Source: Nephrocerus scutellatus (lineage: Eukaryota > Arthropoda > Insecta > Diptera > Pipunculidae). From it: 64,000 nt of DNA. Numbering within the stretch: position 1 is the first letter of the stretch; every line of letters starts with the position of its first letter. Under the pieces are notes generated by a model. It saw only the letters and a program-made list of their open reading frames with translations. It did no database searches and had not been told where the DNA came from. Shown here piece after piece: positions 36,639-46,600 of this stretch. The DNA lies in assembly GCA_947095585.1 (NCBI GenBank), contig OX352765.1:25822254-25886253 (forward strand). Direction: 5' to 3'. The translations under genes and the position numbers were made by a program.

Positions 36639-38137
36639 ATGAAAGTTTTAAGACATGACAATCAGATGATTCCGATATGGGAGCAATTTTTCAATACGGC
36701 ATCAGACTTAGAAGTCGAAGAAGGTTATATTGAACGAGATCTGGATCAATTAGAATGGCAACATGCAGCTGGGACCACCTCAAGAAAATCTACCAATTGG
36801 AAATACTCCTCAAGTGACTTCAAATTTCGACTGGAAAGCAAATATACAGCTACGTTATACACCTGCTGAGTTGGCAACTGGAAAAGACTGGATGAGCAAA
36901 TCATTGGGGAATGGAAGAAATTTCTGACGCAAACAATGATCTTTTATTAATACAACCACAGCAACTGCAACTAATGAGATGACCCGCGAGGCTCTGGAAT
37001 CAAATACGCAGTTACTTTTCATTGTTAATGGTACTGCAGGAACGCGGAAAAGTCATACCATCGCAGCTATATCAGCATCGATGCCACATGAGGAAATCTT
37101 CAGAGCAGCGTTTACTGCTAAAGCTGCTTATCTAATCCGTGGTGAAACTTTACATGCCAAGTTTAAAATTCCTGTTGCAAGAGGTATGTCTGCTAAATTA
37201 GCTGAACTTCAAGCTTCAAGAACAATTAACTTTGAAAGTCTTTGAGAGGTAATTTTTTCAGAAAAGGAATCCGTTCAAGGTTTTGAGGAGTCATTTGATG
37301 TTGCTACCTACATATTATCAACTAATGAAGCAGCAAACAAATATAAATAATATCCAATTACAAAAGCTCAATGTGTCTATTACTGTTCTCAATGCTGTAA
37401 ATAATCCTCATAATTTTAAGTCAATAACGGTAGACCATTTCAGATAGGTTTGCAGCAATCACTGTATCTAGCTGTTGGAGCCGAAATAATCTTGATTTCA
37501 AACATCAGCACTGCATATGGTCTCACAAATGGAGCTAAAGGCAAAGTCGTTTATATAGTTTATTCCAAACGGCCGAACTTGTCTCTACCCGACTTCGTTG
37601 TAGTTCACTTTTCACAATATAGTGGGCCTGCGTTCTTTCAAGATGCTGCTACACCAAACCATCCGTACTACAATTTTCTTCCAATTCCAAGCATATCGGT
37701 AATGTCAGAAGATACCAGAGGGAGCCGAACTCAGTTTCCAATTCGTCTGGCTTATGCTATGACCATTTGGAAATGCCAAGGTGACACTTTGGATAAAACG
37801 GTAGCAGATTTTGGACATAGGGAAGTAGCTGGCCTTACTTTTGTTGCATTCTCTCAAGTGAGACACATCTGTCACCAAGCAATAATGCCCTTCGCTTTTG
37901 TACGAGCACAAAAAATTGCTAGCGCGGATTCTTTAGTTTTACGAAGGATTGAAGAATAAAGACTTTCTGCCGAACCAAAAACTTAACTTTTCATTGATGC
38001 ATGGTGATGTACTGCAACTTCGTCAAGATGATACATTTTACAATCTTCGCGACATTTCGTTTAAAGATAATGATGGCAAAGCATACGCAAAAAAGAAACA
38101 CAAATTTAAAACAATCGGAGTAATTGATTACGACTAA
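36639..38137 (+). pseudogene. PIF1-family helicase remnant (Helitron/Helentron-type, decayed)
   Basis: Broken SF1 helicase reading frames. 36639-36869 matches the region upstream of the helicase core. 36979-37245 contains Walker A as GTAGTRKSHT, with Arg replacing the invariant Gly before Lys. After a stop the frame has ILSTNEAANKYN, and from 37450 VGAEIILISNISTAYGLTNG, then LPDFVVVHF, FPIRLAYAMTIWKCQGDTLD and GLTFVAFSQVRH, the C-terminal motifs of PIF1-like helicases. The Walker B section is missing, so there is an internal deletion between the Walker A region and ILSTNEA. Such genes in insects usually belong to Helitron-like transposons, but no Rep domain or Helitron terminus was recognised here. 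Not functional. Confidence 0.75.
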
Positions 38138-38757
38138 TATGATATATTTCGTGTAGAACGACTTTTGAAGAATCATAATGGCTAACGTTTTATATTTGGA
38201 CATCATTATCTGCGGCACTTTCCACGAGTCAATGCGATGATACTATCTGAAAGAAGTTGTTCGAGTGCCTTTGTACGAAGTAGTACCAATAAAATTGGTC
38301 ATTGGATGTTGTTGGGTCCTCGACCCTACGGTATTTTACAAAGTACGTCCCATTGATTGTACCTTTCTAAGGCAAAAAATACCTATCTGACTATCCGACA
38401 TGCACAAAAAGAAATTTCAAGCGCTTAAGATATCCAAAACCTATGGTTTAAGTTAATTTCGATTAATACCTTTATTTTGAATAGTCTATAATTATTCTAC
38501 CTTTTTTATCTTAGCCCCACGATTTTGTTCTAGATTGGATGATAAGATTCAAGGACGACTACATCGTTTCCAGCGAAAAAAACAGAACATAAAGTAACAA
38601 TGAAAACATTGCAAACATTGACTACAGGTGTGAGTGAACAAAAATATTTTAGTTTATCTTATCTATTTTCGTCTCTTATTATATCAGTACGAATTCTGAA
38701 ACTAATTTCAATTATCTTTAGAACCCCTACAACTTTTAGGCCGAAAACATATCAACC

Positions 38758-38780
38758 TATATATATACAAGCCAGTCATT
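38758..38780 (+). promoter_or_regulatory. Altered Akh-C core promoter
   Basis: The TATATAAAAG and GCGCCAGCATATACACG spacer of Akh-A and Akh-B are replaced by TATATATATACAAGC. The distance from the TATA-like start to CAGTC shrinks from about 27 to 15 bases, so normal TATA-initiator spacing is lost. Confidence 0.55.
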
Positions 38781-38801
38781 CAAGCACCAACGTTCCATAA
38801 G

Positions 38802-39273
38802 ATGTTTGCCATTAGGTCAGTCTTTTTGTCTCTTGTTCTTTTGGTTTTTCTTGGAATGGTTCAATCTCAGGTAATCCGATATGGTAAATAAAATAAATAA
38901 AATTAAAATTAATAATTTAATAAATTTAAAATTTCCTTTAATGAAAAAGGATAAAACTGTTAATGAAATACGCATCTATTTCTTGTTTTTATGCTTAAAT
39001 AACTGTTAAATTGCAGTTGACCTTTACACCCTACTGGGTAATACGTTCGAACAGTGGTGTATCCAGTAGCACAGGTACTGCTGGCCTTTCCGACACACAA
39101 ACAGGCAATTGTAAAACTTCGCATGAAATGCTTTTAGAATTATTTCGATTTGTACAGGTATATTGGCTTTGCTTTATTAAGATCAAATATTTAATTTTTA
39201 TAAAAACGAACTATCTTGTATGTATTTACAGACAAAGGCTCAATTATATTTGGACTGCAAGCAAAGAAAGTAA
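38802..39273 (+). CDS. Akh-C: Akh paralogue with mutated hormone and processing site
   Basis: Complete three-exon structure on the plus strand: 38802-38870, 39017-39157 and 39232-39273, with the same exon lengths (69, 141, 42) and splice phases as Akh-B and an uninterrupted 83-residue frame. Signal peptide MFAIRSVFLSLVLLVFLGM is intact, as is the associated peptide with both cysteines (GNCKTSHEMLLELFRFVQ, TKAQLYLDCKQRK). The hormone is changed: exon 2 starts LTFTPYWVIR, so Asp7 became Tyr and Gly-Lys-Arg became Val-Ile-Arg. That removes the amide donor and the dibasic cleavage site, so no amidated AKH can be made by the usual route. The core promoter is also altered. Either a young pseudogene caught before any frame break, or a copy kept for its associated peptide; the first is more likely. 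Confidence 0.8.
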
Positions 39274-39524
39274 GGATATTTCTTGATATGAAGCAATCTA
39301 ATACATCACATTCATTCAATTTCTACGTCGGCATAAGTTCAGCAAAATTATTGTTGCTTTGTTATATTAAATAAGAGAATGCATAGAAAAAGTGGGCGTT
39401 TTATTTTAGCGGTTTAATTAATAATTGTGATGATGTTTAAAATAAGTAAAGTTAGTTGTGTATGTAAACATAAATATAACTTTCTCTAAATTTAAAACCA
39501 TGATTAAAAATACTTAATTTTGAT

Positions 39525-39835
39525 ATTTACATGTAGAACATAATAATTTTCAATACATAAAAAATCTTGGTGTATGCTTGTTTGTTAAATCAAACTTAAA
39601 CAAAAAAATTGTTGAAATTTATGTAACTTAACCTGCACATCATTTTTTGGACGGTGCTAGGGCAATAAGTGTAACAAATTAAGAAATACAGATTTTCTAA
39701 ATAATTTTTCTAAACAAAAAACAATTTTTTTAACACAATACATTATGTGTTCTCAATGTCAACAGCGTAACGATAATCGTTTTGTTCCCAATATTTCCAT
39801 TTATGTATAGCATTTTATTTAATAAAAACAAAACA
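39525..39835 (+). repeat. Arm 1 of a ~310-bp inverted repeat (partner 42590-42935)
   Basis: Continues the 3' flank of Akh-C: ACATGTAGAACATAATAATT, CAATACATAAAAAATCTTGG, GTGCTAGGGCAATAA, CATTATGTGTTCTCAATGTC and CGTAACGATAATCGTTTTG, each found reverse-complemented at 42935-42590. Shows that Akh-C carried original intergenic sequence with it. Confidence 0.8.
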
Positions 39836-39849
39836 ACCCATAAAAATTA

Positions 39850-40590
39850 CAATTTTTCATGTAAATTCTCTAATAGGAGATGGTTATGTGTTAAAATTTG
39901 AAGAAAACTGGGCTAATTTTTAAAAAATTTACATGGACACCACACGGGTTTCAGGGCCCGATCACTCAAACAAACTTACAAAAATTTTTGTCCATCAGTG
40001 ATACACATGTTTTTAAAATTTGAAGAAAATCGAGCTAATTTTTAAAAAATTTATATGGGCACCCCTCGGGCCTCACGGGTTAATTTTTTTAAAAAAAATT
40101 TTGGGGCCCAATGACCCTGTGGCCCGGGGTCTCCAAAATTTTTACAAAAAGTGTTTTGCATCGGAGATAAAAAAAAAATCGGGTTAAAAAAATTTTTTTT
40201 TACAAAAAATGTTGTCTATCGGAGATACACATGTGTATTAAATTTGAAGATAATCGGGTTAATTTTTTTAAGGAAAGTTATGGGGCCCCACGAACCCGGG
40301 CCTGGGGTCTCCAAAATTTTTACAAAAAGTGTTGTATATCAGAGATACACATGTGTGTAAAATTTTAAGAAAATCGAGTAAAATTTTGTAAAATATTTGT
40401 ATGGGAGCCCGAGGCCCGTGGGGCACAAAATTGTAATAGATAGTGTTGTCATCGGAGATATGCATGTGTGCAAAATTTCAATAAAATAGGACTTTAGGAA
40501 GTGAGATAAAACTTGATCGCAAGATTCCATGACAAACCCACAAACAAACAAACACACGGGCAAGCGAAGTTAATATAGAGAATTTAATAA
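39850..40590 (-). repeat. Tandem block of repeat family R1 monomers
   Basis: About six degenerate monomers of roughly 110-125 bp. Each has AAAATTTTTACAAAAAGTGT, TCGGAGATACACATGTGT, AAATTTGAAGAAAATCGGG and a GC-rich GGGCCC-type part. Copies of the ACACATG box occur near 40002, 40224, 40347 and 40460. The block ends with the family's TTGATCGCAAGATTCC, CAAACAAACAAACAC and GAAGTTAATATAGAG terminus. It lies exactly between Akh-C and Akh-D. Confidence 0.75.
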
Positions 40591-40599
40591 GAAATATAT

Positions 40600-40870
40600 G
40601 CGTATGTGCTAACATTGAGCGCTTACTAGACTGTTCTTTCCAACGGGGTAATCCTTTTTCAATAAAGGAAATTATTAATTCTAATTTTATTTATTTTATT
40701 TTCAATATAGGATAACCTGAGATTGAACCATTCCAAGAAGGATCAAAACATCTTATGGAACGTTGGTGATTGAATGACTGGCGTGTATATGCTGGCGCTT
40801 TTATATAGGTTGAAATGTATTCGGTCTGAAATTTGTATATAATGAGAGACGAACATAGATAAGATAAACT
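40600..40870 (-). pseudogene. Akh-D: exon-1 remnant of a fourth Akh copy
   Basis: Contains the Akh promoter (TATATAAAAG at 40807-40798), the leader, and exon 1 reduced to 35 nt (40751-40717) by a 34-nt deletion in the signal peptide, so the frame reads ATG TTT TGA. The exon end GTTCAATCTCAG survives next to a GTTATC donor. Part of intron 1, with CTTTTTCAATAAAGG and the GCTTACTAGACTG box, follows down to 40600, where the R1 repeat block begins; exons 2 and 3 are gone. Its 5' flank (40857-41050) matches that of Akh-C (38490-38640) in inverted orientation, so C and D arose as an inverted pair. Confidence 0.8.
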
Positions 40871-41029
40871 AAAATATTTTTGTTCACTCACTCCTGTAGT
40901 CAATGTTTCCAATGTTTCATTGGTACATTTTTTACTGGAAGCGATGTAGTCGTCGTTTAATCTTATCGTCCAATCTAGAACAACATCGTGGGACTATGAT
41001 AAGAAAGGTAGAATAATTATAGACAATTC

Positions 41030-41110
41030 ATATCTATGGACATGTACATATGTAAATGCACCGACTCGGACCTCCTAGCAGCGTTCGATAGGAAAGTCTT
41101 TCAGATAATT
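41030..41110 (+). mobile_element. Small RTE-like LINE scrap
   Basis: GGACCTCCTAGCAGCGTTCG and GGAAAGTCTT match the SDLLAAFERKVL-coding part of the RTE element at 1720-1755. The preceding CTATGGACATGTACATATG also occurs at 36452. Confidence 0.6.
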
Positions 41111-41379
41111 GTCCCGGGGAAACCGGATCCCTGCTGCAGAGACAAATATGATGATGAGTGTGAAACGATGTACTAAAAACTCGTGAAATGCCTTTCCATT
41201 CCATAAATTATAGTTCATCTGAGTTCTCAAAAATGTTTAAAATCTCACAATCTCTAGATAGATATGAATTTATTGATAAGCTCAGCGGACTGTGGTTGTA
41301 TTGCAAAACAAACTTAAACGCTTAAACTTAAACGGTAAGATTTTAGGACTACCTGGTATTTAGGTCGGTCAGGAGACGT

Positions 41380-41990
41380 GCAGTACAGGGCAGTGTGACG
41401 GCAATATTAGTTAGGAAACCATTAAGCTGTGATACAGGAGATTTAGGAGAATTTAGAAACTTTAGATATCTTGAAATAAGTACTTCGATGCCGAATTTTA
41501 AAGAATGTTCGCGTTAACACGTTTAGATAGTTTATCAAACTACTTCATCTTAGCGAGAGACTTAAATGGGATTCAATAGTGTAAATAACACAAGGATCAC
41601 TTTTCAAAATAACTTTACTAACGATAGCCAGATTGACCTGTCCTGTCCTGGCGATAGGAATCTATTCAATTCAGAATTGGATACCATTGTTGGGAAATTA
41701 GAGTGTGAGTGTAGAAGTCCCCGATACAAACATAAAGAGCCTAAATTCTATGTGTTATCTGAACCGTGACATTAAAGTCCTACAGAGATATAAAAGTTAG
41801 CTTCTTACTCAGATCAATGGTATATATAATCTTTTTGAGGGTGGAGAAAAACGTGATGAACTGGTAAGGCTGAAGAATTTGCTGAAGAATTGGAAGACGC
41901 TCTTCAGCTCGGAATAGCATCAGCGACAAAAAATTAAAAATATACAAAGATTAAGATTTTAGGAACATATCTTTTCGCAGATTAATCGGA
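41380..41990 (+). mobile_element. Jockey-type LINE fragment (endonuclease region), decayed
   Basis: The sequence around 41395-41550 corresponds to the endonuclease middle of Jockey elements (GGTAVLIRKPLS ... LRYLEISTSMPNFKE type) with several frameshifts. Up to about 41990 it continues with scrambled pol-like sequence. No intact frame. Confidence 0.5.
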
Positions 41991-42119
41991 TCTTCAAACC
42001 GCGAGCCAGGGTTCAAAAACTGAATGTTCCAGTTTTGAAAGAGCTATTCTTACAAGAAAAAAGTGCTGTTTTGACCAGCATATTCATCCCAAATTGTCGT
42101 GGTTAAATTGCATGGTCTG

Positions 42120-42330
42120 CGCTACGAATTAATGCCGCACCCACCGTCTCGACCGACCTGACTCCGTGTAATTTCTTGCTGTTCCTCAACATGAAAACAT
42201 GGCTTGGGGACTCAAACTTATTTCGAAAAGTTTGTATTTTTGGAGGGGTTAAAGAAATGACAGAAACGTTGGAAAAGTGTTTCGACCTAAAAGGAGATTA
42301 CGTTGAAAAATAAAAAATAAAAGTGCCTAA
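42120..42330 (+). mobile_element. Mariner-type transposase C-terminal remnant
   Basis: Plus strand reads AAPTVSTDLTPCNFLLFLNM, corresponding to the mariner HPPYSPDLAPCDFFLFP catalytic region, and then EKCFDLKGDYVEK, the family's C-terminal CxALEGDYFEG end. The catalytic aspartates are partly lost. No inverted termini were recognised. Confidence 0.65.
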
Positions 42331-42589
42331 CACGCGTACTTATTAGTCGCCCATTATATTCTATAGGAAAGGTAAAATAAAATCACTCAACTTCTTGAAG
42401 AGATTATTTATTTCTGATTAAAAAAATACATAAATATTTTCATTTATTATTTATAAAGTATGAAGTAAATGTATTACCATTATGTATAAACAAAAATTTT
42501 AACATAAAACTTAAACATTTAAATAAAGTCGTTAATATATTTTTGGTAGAAACCTAGAGGGCTAACGTATAATAAAACGTTTTTCTTTT

Positions 42590-42935
42590 TTTTATTAAAT
42601 TAAATGCTATACATAAATTGAAACATTGATAAAAGCAAGAAAAAATACTTTAATTTTAAAATTGTAATAACTATGAGTAGTTTTTACAACAAAACGATTA
42701 TCGTTACGTTGTTGACATTGAGAACACATAATGTATTGTATTAAAAAAATGGTTTGTTTAGAAAAATTATTTAGAATATGTTTATTTTTTAATTTGTTAT
42801 TGCCCTAGCACCGTCCTGAAGTACGAGGTGCAGGGGAAGTTACATAAATTTCAACAATTTTTTTTGTTTAAGTTTGATTTAACAAACAAGCATACACCAA
42901 GATTTTTTATGTATTGAAAATTATTATGTTCTACA
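42590..42935 (-). repeat. Arm 2 of the inverted repeat (partner 39525-39835)
   Basis: Reverse complement of 39525-39835 with small indels. It runs directly into 42928-43043, which is the segment found again at 31027-31142. Interpreted as the original Akh-to-Ras64B intergenic DNA. Confidence 0.8.
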
Positions 42936-43043
42936 TGTATATATTTTTTCATAAATTGGTGTTTGTTTTAATTGTCATTTATACTAATTTTGTAGATAGT
43001 ATTATTACATTGACATTGCACTTTCCATAACATTTGATTTTCA

Positions 43044-43655
43044 CATACAGACGGCTATTTCAAACGATGAGCAAATTGTTGCATCTTGTAAGCACATATT
43101 TGCATTTGCATATTATGTATATGCACAGATTTATGTATATACGTTTATAACGTAAGTGTAATGTGTCTATGATTAATAAAATTAATAAAAATAAATTCAT
43201 ACATATTCGAGCTATGTGGCTTAGACTAATTAGCATTTTTAGTTTGTTATCAGTACTTAATGAAGTCGTGTGCGTAAATTAGAAAACTTTAAAAGACAAG
43301 TAAATAAATAGTAACTGGTATTATGCGCATTAAGTTTTTTTTTGTAGTGTTATTATGTTTACAAGAAATATATTTAAAGTTATGATTGGTCAGTCGCCAC
43401 AACTCTTATATTTGTCGGTGTTTTGTCGTTTTTTTTTTTGCTTTTTTTTGTAAATCTTAAAACTAATTTGGTCTTCGCAATACTATATTTAATTGCTTAC
43501 GGTGGATTTAAGCAACAAGTATAGTAGATTTTTGTATTCACTGGTTTCCTAACTTCTTTTGAGTTTCCAATTCCACTCTGGAAGAACAGAATAATAATGT
43601 TCTTCCTATAGTTTATAAAAAGGGCTAATTTTTGGATCTATCATTCCTCAAAAAA
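43044..43655. other. 3' flank of Ras64B, no gene recognised
   Basis: AT-rich with T-rich tracts. The part nearest 43655 should be the Ras64B 3' UTR. Confidence 0.4.
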
Positions 43656-46600
43656 TTACAATAAGCAACAGTTTTTCTTGTTTTTCTTCTTGTAGTTGTC
43701 TTCCATGTAAGGCCTTTCAGCTATTTGGAATTTCCTTACAATACGAACAAGCTCATGAAATGCCTGATCAACATTTATCCTTAGCTTTGCACTACACTCA
43801 ATGTAGGGTATAAGCAAATTTCGGCTAAAATTTTGCGCTTCCTCGAGCGATACCTGACGCTGACGGTCTAAATCGCACTTGTTCCCAACCATAAGCATTG
43901 GAAATTCATCACGATCCTTGACGCGTAAGATTTGCTTTTGAAATTTGGGAATTTCATCGAAACTGGAATGATCATTCAGCGAGAAGACAAGCAGAAAACC
44001 TTCACCGGATCTCATGTATTGTTCTCTCATTGCACTGAATTCTTCCTGGCCGGCTGTGTCGAGAACTATGAGAGAACACGAGAGATAATGGAATGTTTAA
44101 TTAATAGTGCTGTTAACCATTTAGTTAAATAGGGGAAAAAATAGTTTTGTCGTCAACGCTACTTACTATCCAATTTCGCTGGAATGTCATCGATAACGCA
44201 TTGCTTAGTGTACGAGTCTTCAATGGTTGGATCATAGTCAGTAACAAAATAACTCTGCAAATAAAAAATGTATTTTGTAAAGGTTTAATGTTTAACGTAA
44301 ATTGTTTTTTATTTACATTTTTAATATATAGCTAATACAGTGGGTGACCTAAGAAGTCATTAAATTTTTATTAGTTTTGTTAAAGTTATCGAGAGTACGA
44401 CAGCAGAACGCATGAAATTCGCTCTCAAACTAGTAAACAAATGGTGTAGAGAGGTTGACCTAAGTGTTAACCCAGACAAAATAGTATGAACCGTCTTCAC
44501 AAAAAGGAAGAAAAAAACTCTTCCCACATTAAGATTCCAAGGCTAAACTCTCCAAACAATGCCATAAGTCAAATACCTGGGAGTCATGTTCGACCAAAAA
44601 CTATGTCATACATCACCAACAAAGCTAATAAAGCTAACTTCACTTTCCAACGCATGTTCAGCAAAACGTGGGGAATAAACCCGCAAATGACTCTATGGCT
44701 ATACCAAAGCAGCATCAGACGAAGCTGCCAAAATAGCCAAAAACAGAGCAATCTACGACACGCTCAAAACAAAAACAAAACTAAAAATCAGAGACTAATC
44801 TGCCTATGTGCAACAAATATATTATGAAAAGTGTAGGCGATAAGGATAACGCTTGTGGCACGCCGGCATCGATTCCATGCGAAGATGAGGAAATACCATT
44901 CAATACACCTTTTATTGTGCTGTTCCATAAATAATCTTCAATCCATGCAATGAGAGAGGTGTATAAGTTGAGCGCACGAATATTAATAAGACAATCATGC
45001 CATACTCTATCAAAAGCCTTAGAAATATCCGAGGACACGACGCTTGATTCGCCTAGATTTTCAATTCTTCGCTCCCAACCTGCACATCATGAGTTCACCT
45101 GAAGAGTGATTTTTACAAAATCCATACTGTACATCGGATAAAAGAACATTCGAATCTAGATAGCTCATTAGTTTAAAATTACCCATAGATTCCATTACCT
45201 TCGATAGAATCGACAACAGAGCAATAGGGCGATAGTTAGTAGGCGCAGATTTATCCCCTTTTTCGGGACGGGTTGAATATTATCTATTTCCAAATTGGCG
45301 GAAAAACCCATGTCTTCATTGAGTGATGAAACAATTTCGCTTAGAAAATTCGCCAAACTATGAAGACATCTTTTCAATAATAATGGCGTTGCTTTATTGG
45401 GGTCGAGTTCTTAAGAATTTTAGAAGAACCTGAGTTTGAATCTGAATCTAAAATTTTCCGCATGATATCCCGAATCTTTTGGTAATATATTATTTTGGAC
45501 CTGTTTTTTTATAGCGTTAGCTCTGTTTCTAGCTATTCTAAACTTAACAAGGTTTTCTACGGAAGGGCATTAACGTAGTCAAAATGTTTTTTTACTTGCG
45601 ACTGCTGACCTGCAATTTGTATTAAAGCACTTATTCTTACGAATATTGCTTTCCTTAAAGGAGGAGGGAATGATATTTTTCATTCCTAGCAAAATGGTTG
45701 ACGTAATAAGTTGACACGCTTCATCAGCATTATTGTTAGAAAAGTAGGTTGACCAATTAAATGAGCTATAACATTGAATCAGAAGCTACCAGTTAGCATT
45801 TTTGAAGTGTCAGGGTAGCCTTTTACGAGTAGGCTCTACAAGGGCTGGTGTTATTGCAAATTTGGCTATTACAAGTGCGTGGACGGAAAGTCCTAATGGA
45901 GCAGATAAATCAATTGAATATTTATCTGGCATAGAAGTTGGAAATAAATCTAATAGGTGGGGTGATTGACCAGTTGTATCGGGATATCTAGTTGGCTTAT
46001 CGACGAGTTGGGTGAGCAGATGGATATTTGAAAATAGTTCTGCGTATTCGCCTGTTCGATCTCCACTATTCGAATAGGTCAACCAAGAATCATTATAAAC
46101 AATAAAATCGCCTAAGACTACCAATTCTGATTTTGGTGAGGATTGGTAAATCTTGAATATAGTTTCCGATATATAATTAAACTCATTACTAATGTCATCA
46201 GGTGACAAATTAGGACTACGATAAAGGGAACAAATAAACATTGAATGAAATGGTGAATTAGGAACACTAAAACAGATATCAAAGCGAATAAAAAGAATAA
46301 CTACTCGATGTGGAGCCAAAAAGTCGACAATACCCCCGGACCCCGGACATTGACAATCATTTGGAATACCCATATAAGAAACCTGCGTTTCACATAAACT
46401 AAGAATATCAGCTTTATTCGCGTGAAGATGTGCTACAATCGAGTTAAAATTACCTTTAAAGACGCGAATATTTGTGAAATGAATTTCACAAAGTAAAAAT
46501 AAAGAAAACGGAAAATTCACGAAATAATAGATTATATAATTGAAAAATTAAAATAACAAGAAGAATTTTAAAAAAAAAACCGACAGCTCAACAGAGAATC

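Noticed and set aside
37949..38137. Separate small gene after the helicase remnant
   Set aside because: A short Lys-rich frame overlapping the helicase end in another phase; no domain or start context, most likely decayed transposon sequence.
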